Shown: positions 10,040 to 64,000 of the stretch, in pieces
Position numbering within the stretch: position 1 is the stretch's first letter
How the letters are laid out: each line of letters begins with the position of its first letter
Assembly (NCBI GenBank): GCA_026929865.2
Contig: CM049411.1
Span: 7,109,501-7,173,500, forward strand
Length of the DNA: 64,000 nt
DNA from: Hyperoplus lanceolatus
Taxonomy: Eukaryota > Chordata > Actinopteri > Uranoscopiformes > Ammodytidae
Reading direction: 5' to 3'
Position numbers and translations under genes: made by a program
The notes under the pieces: generated by a model
Told to the model about the DNA's origin: nothing
Seen by the model: the letters and a program-made list of their open reading frames with translations, nothing else
Databases searched by the model: none

Positions 10040-12440
10040 AACAAACGGTGCTGGAATCTCTCTCTCTCACACTATAGTCTGGAGCCTCTTATATCTCAAC
10101 CTGAACAGGGACGTTTTTTAAAAGAGATTTGGCCATTTAAGGCTACATACAGAGGATATGCTGTTGCCTTTTGGCTTTATCCAACTCCAAAGCCTTTTCT
10201 TATTTGAAGGGAACCTATGTCATTAATGGGGAAAGGGTGGGGGGGGTTAAGCATTCGAAGTTGACACTGTGTTTAAAGTTTGAGGTGACGTTTGTTGCCG
10301 TTTAAACATGCAAATGAGTCTTATTATCAGGGGACTAAATGTTATCATGTCTGAAATATACTTTGGGGAACTCTTTGTCCCCGTCCGCTGAAACTTTTAC
10401 CTTTTTTCTTTTACTGTAAATATTTTCCATTTCCTGGGTTTAATCGACTCGGCTGTCGCTCTTAATGTTCCGAACCGGAGTGTCCCAAAGAAAAATCCCA
10501 CAACACAATACCGCCGGGACCTTTTTTTTATTTTGAGAATAAATGCTTCCAGAAGAGGAACACGCCACACAGAGTCAAGGACCAAGTGTCCTGACCTCGA
10601 CTACAAGCCCAGTTTAATAATAATAGTGGACTTTGTGTACAGATATGCTGTCAACCTCTTACTGTGCAGTAGCTACTGTGACACTCCTAATATCTCTCTT
10701 TGTGTACATCCAACCTCCTTTTTTTCATATCCCCGTAGGAAAATATATTAGAAATTTGCTAAATTTTTGCTTGTTTTCGTTTCTGTAAAAAAATGTCTTG
10801 ACACACTGTTGAGTTGTTTGAAACATGAATGGATGAGTAAACAGCGCCCAACTGTGTGCACACGTGCAGATATGGACCCCTGCTATGGAGAGGTTATTCT
10901 ACACTCTTCTGCCTACAGCTGTAATGCCTGACTGACTGACTGACTGACTGCATACAGCATGGTCCACATCAACAATATCAGCTGTTGTGTGTAAACAACT
11001 TGTGGGAATCCAGTGTGTGTGTATGTATGTGTGTGGGTGTGTGTGAGTGTGAGAGAGAGTGATAACACCCAGCTTATTCATTTGTGGGACAGGTGTTGCC
11101 ATGTGTGGTCTTGGCCGATAAGGTTGTCCTATTTCAGCAGAAGCATAAAGTATCCCCTGTGTGGCTCCCCCTACAGGTTAGAAAGACACACTGTAATAGT
11201 GGGCTGCAAACAGTATTCTGTATACTGTATAAATATATTTTTTTTAAACTTTATTTCCACAAAGAAACAGTTTTACCATAACAACAACACAGTAGTGCAG
11301 AGAACATAACCCAAACAAACAAGAAAATTGAATAAATGACACATCATATGCATTACACAGCCCTTATTTTTAATTTTTCATTCTAACATTTTAGGACATG
11401 AAGATGCTGAAGTAAGGTTTCTGAATTGCAAATTTGCTGGCGTGTGGCTATATGGAATTTTACTAATAAAGAAATTATATTAATAATACACAGTTTTGAC
11501 AAGAATATCATGTTCGAAAATACCAATTAGAATAGGCTATGATAAATATTAAATTTTAAGTTTATCTAATTTGCTGTGAAAAAGTAAGAAAGATTGTCAT
11601 GCCAAAATGACTGGCTAAATGTACAATTCTAGAAAAGATGAGTTGTCATACAGTCTATGGTTGTCATGGCTGCATATCTCTGTCGCTCAGACTCATCACG
11701 TGACGATAGACTTCACAGAAGCAGAAACCTGTAGTGAAGTGACTCATCGTTTGTATCTTAATTCAGATAATCGAGGGAGAGTGAGATTGTGTCTGCGCTA
11801 ATCAACGACAGACCAATAAGAAGAGGAGAAAACATCCTGTTATTCTGCTGTTTTTCTGCGTACTGCTTGTACAGTCAACACTGGCACGTGTGCAGCTTAA
11901 TCAATACAAGGAACCGTGACATAAAGAAACTCCTTTTATTCAAGGTTTTCAAATGCAACACAGGCATTTTTATATCGCTTCAAATGTTACAAATTATCCC
12001 AAGCAGTATTCTAGAGAGAATAACTAGTTTGTCATAAAAACAAGAAGAATGAAACAAATGCAAATTTATTTTAAATTAATTCAAATTGAACTATTAAATG
12101 AGAGGGTTTAGTTTAATTTTAAGTAAATGTTTGAATGTAGAATTTTATATAATGAAAATGTTTTACAAAAAAATTCAACATATAGAAAACAAAAAGAACA
12201 AACAAATGAAGTTTATGGATTCTGTCTCGGAACACTATACCATTATTTCACACTGACAGTGCTACATAGACTAATTAATTTTTTAGGGACCTAAAGTTCG
12301 TTATGAACAATAAAAAAAATAAAGCGCATAAAATAGTAATCCAAAATGCATTCTAGCTAAATGATGGGGTTTCAATCAAAGTGTAGTCGTTTTGCAAAAC
12401 CCTCCCTGTAATGACTCCCTCTGGACCGTCTTATTAGCGC
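10040..12440 (+). other. vps25 3' UTR and spacer before wnk4
   Basis: The vps25 3' UTR probably ends near AATAAA at 10538-10543. The rest is AT-rich spacer with short simple repeats: a (GACT)n tract at about 10925-10950 and TG-rich sequence at 11012-11060. No gene, RNA or recognised transposon was seen in 10600-12440. Confidence 0.5.
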
Positions 12441-12660
12441 GTGGAAGCTTTCCACGGAGGGGCGGAGTTGGGAACGCGAGCGCACAGGACGCAGCGCTCT
12501 GTTGATATAGGCAGCGCCGTCCTCTCAGCGGTGGTTATGGCTGAGGACTTGGTCCAGAGAGGAGACGAGGACTGCTCCAGCACCTTGGATTATTTGATAC
12601 GGAACTATGCGTTAACCTGCATTTTGGGAATCTTTACTTTTACGCACACGACTGTGATGA
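12441..12660 (+). promoter_or_regulatory. wnk4: Probable wnk4 promoter-proximal region and 5' non-coding exon
   Basis: GC content rises sharply here in an AT-rich setting. There is a GC box (GGGGCGGAG, about 12459-12467) and no clear TATA box. A consensus donor gtaagt follows 12660, and an acceptor (ccacatccag) ends at 12955, so a leader exon ending at 12660 spliced to 12956 is likely. The transcription start cannot be placed from sequence. Confidence 0.5.
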
Positions 12661-12978
12661 GTAAGTAGCCACATTTTTTCTTACTTTTCTGTATTGTTCC
12701 TCTTTTAAATAGCCATGTTAAAACACATTTCCAGTGAGTGTTGACAGAAGCTACAGGTAGGCAATTGCAGCTCATATATTATAGATAGGCGTGTTTAATC
12801 TAGTCTCGTCGTGAACAAGACCGGTTGTTTTGCCGTCAACTTTTCGTTAAAAGCCACTGTCTCCATTGACATCATGGAAAAGTAACTTATATATTAAAGT
12901 AACGGTGCTCTATCTTTTACTATTGTCCCATTATAATGTCATTTTCCACATCCAGGCTCTGAATCAAAAGTCTGCTGA
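12537..12978 (+). other. Possible upstream ORF across the predicted wnk4 leader splice
   Basis: If exon 12537-12660 is spliced to 12956, an ATG at 12537 opens a 48-codon frame starting MAEDLVQRGDEDC and ending at TGA 12976-12978, 24 bases before the wnk4 ATG. Its peptide matches nothing I know. This could be a translational control element or a chance frame; it depends on the predicted leader splice. Confidence 0.35.
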
Positions 12979-13002
12979 ACTGAACCTGCTTCTAGTAGGA
13001 TC

Positions 13003-63162
<50,160 letters not shown>

Positions 63163-63203
63163 GTAAGCTGGCATTTTTTTTTTCATATAGACATTTGGCC
63201 TTG

Positions 63204-63566
63204 TTAAAGGTGGACTATGTAACTTTTGCTGTGGCAAAGAATTGAAAATTAGTAAAGGTATATTCTCACAGCTAAGTAAACAAAATTTCCTCAGGGGGAA
63301 ATTGGATCGCTGGAACACTGTTTGAAGTTAGAAAGCTACCTATAAAGTTAGTGTTTCACTGTTGTTGTTAACAGCAGCTGGGTCCACCGTTTTGTTTAGT
63401 CTTACATTTGGTTCCAGGTGTCTTAAAAAAAGTTTGTCTAAATTTACGATATTATTATTCAAAACTAATAATCACATGCAGATAAATAAAATGTTTTGTA
63501 AACTAACTGCATGGTCTGCAAATGTAAACAAACCCCCTCCGCTGAAACTGCATAGTGCACCTTTAA
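63204..63566. mobile_element. TTAA-flanked MITE, family B, copy 2
   Basis: Starts TTAAAGGTGGACTATGTAAC and ends CATAGTGCACCTTTAA, 41 bases after the wnk4 exon 17 donor. Confidence 0.75.
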
Positions 63567-63758
63567 GCCAGACAGAAAGCTTTTTGTTAATCTTAATAAA
63601 CATCAGAGGGAAAATTAGAGTAGGGTCCAGCTGCAGCCCCGGAGACAAGTTACCCTGGCGTGACAACAACACCCAGGCGTGACGGAAGTAACTGTGGTGT
63701 GACGGACGTGATTTTTGACTATTTAGCTTCCATGACATGTCTGCTATGTCACTCATTT

Positions 63759-64000
63759 GCCCTAACCCTAACCACCCAGCTATGATGCCTGAACCTAATC
63801 CTCAAAACAATATAGGCCTAAATAACCGAAATTTAGTAGCTTATCGGTGCGGTCTTTTTTATTGTTTGACGTGACGTACTCAAGATGGCCGCCGCCGTGT
63901 TCCGTCAATGTTCTATCTATATTCTAACCTCTCCCTGTCCCCTTGCCCTAACCCTAACCACCCAGCTGTGATGCCTGAACCTAATCGCCAAAACAATATA
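63759..64000. repeat. Two direct repeat copies with telomere-like CCCTAA start
   Basis: 63759-63814 and 63945-64000 both run GCCCTAACCCTAACCACCCA through GATGCCTGAACCTAATC to AAAACAATATA, offset by 186 bases, with three or so differences. The second copy runs into the window edge. Confidence 0.85.

Noticed and set aside
12441-12668. A 75-codon frame upstream of wnk4 as a separate gene
   Set aside because: It runs into a strong splice donor and has no recognisable protein features; better explained as the wnk4 leader exon.

Overview
The window is a piece of a ray-finned (teleost-type) fish nuclear chromosome. The evidence is spliced vertebrate genes with GT-AG introns, very abundant CA/GT microsatellites, fish-type tRNA-derived SINEs, Tc1/mariner transposons and many short TTAA-flanked palindromic elements. 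No bacterial, viral or plasmid gene was seen.

Three genes lie head to tail on the + strand. (1) Positions 1-3706 hold the 3' end of a RhoGAP gene of the ARHGAP12/15/27 group, probably arhgap27: the end of a PH domain, a linker and a complete RhoGAP domain, in eight exons. (2) Positions 5568-10039 hold a complete vps25 gene (six exons, 174 aa), an ESCRT-II subunit. (3) Positions 13003-63162 hold seventeen coding exons (about 1,291 codons) of wnk4, the WNK kinase that controls ion transport through SPAK/OSR1; the gene runs off the right edge. It keeps the WNK-specific kinase chemistry (Lys in the glycine loop, Cys in the usual Lys place, DLG instead of DFG), both PF2-like domains, the KLHL3-binding acidic motif and an RFQV motif. 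VPS25 next to WNK4 is also the mammalian order. The three proteins have no evident shared pathway.

The rest is introns and spacers, dominated by the 23-kb first intron of wnk4 (13636-36650). These hold a Tc1/mariner element with a broken DD38E transposase in vps25, a long-terminal-repeat Tc1 deletion derivative at 30.9-31.7 kb, a large foldback at 26.6-27.0 kb, and a 1.2-kb element with internal ~245-283 bp tandem repeats at 25.2-26.4 kb. They also hold several SINEs and at least nine full or partial copies of one palindromic TTAA-flanked MITE family, plus other TTAA-flanked families.

I found no convincing new multi-gene system. The items most worth checking are the palindromic MITE family, a ~900-bp retro-inserted, strongly G-depleted segment with a 17-bp target duplication, a predicted upstream ORF in the wnk4 leader, a possible reading-frame anomaly at a coding hexamer repeat in the last visible wnk4 exon, and a G-quadruplex-prone intronic array. 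All exon borders were read by eye from splice signals, reading frame and remembered family sequence; no alignment was run.
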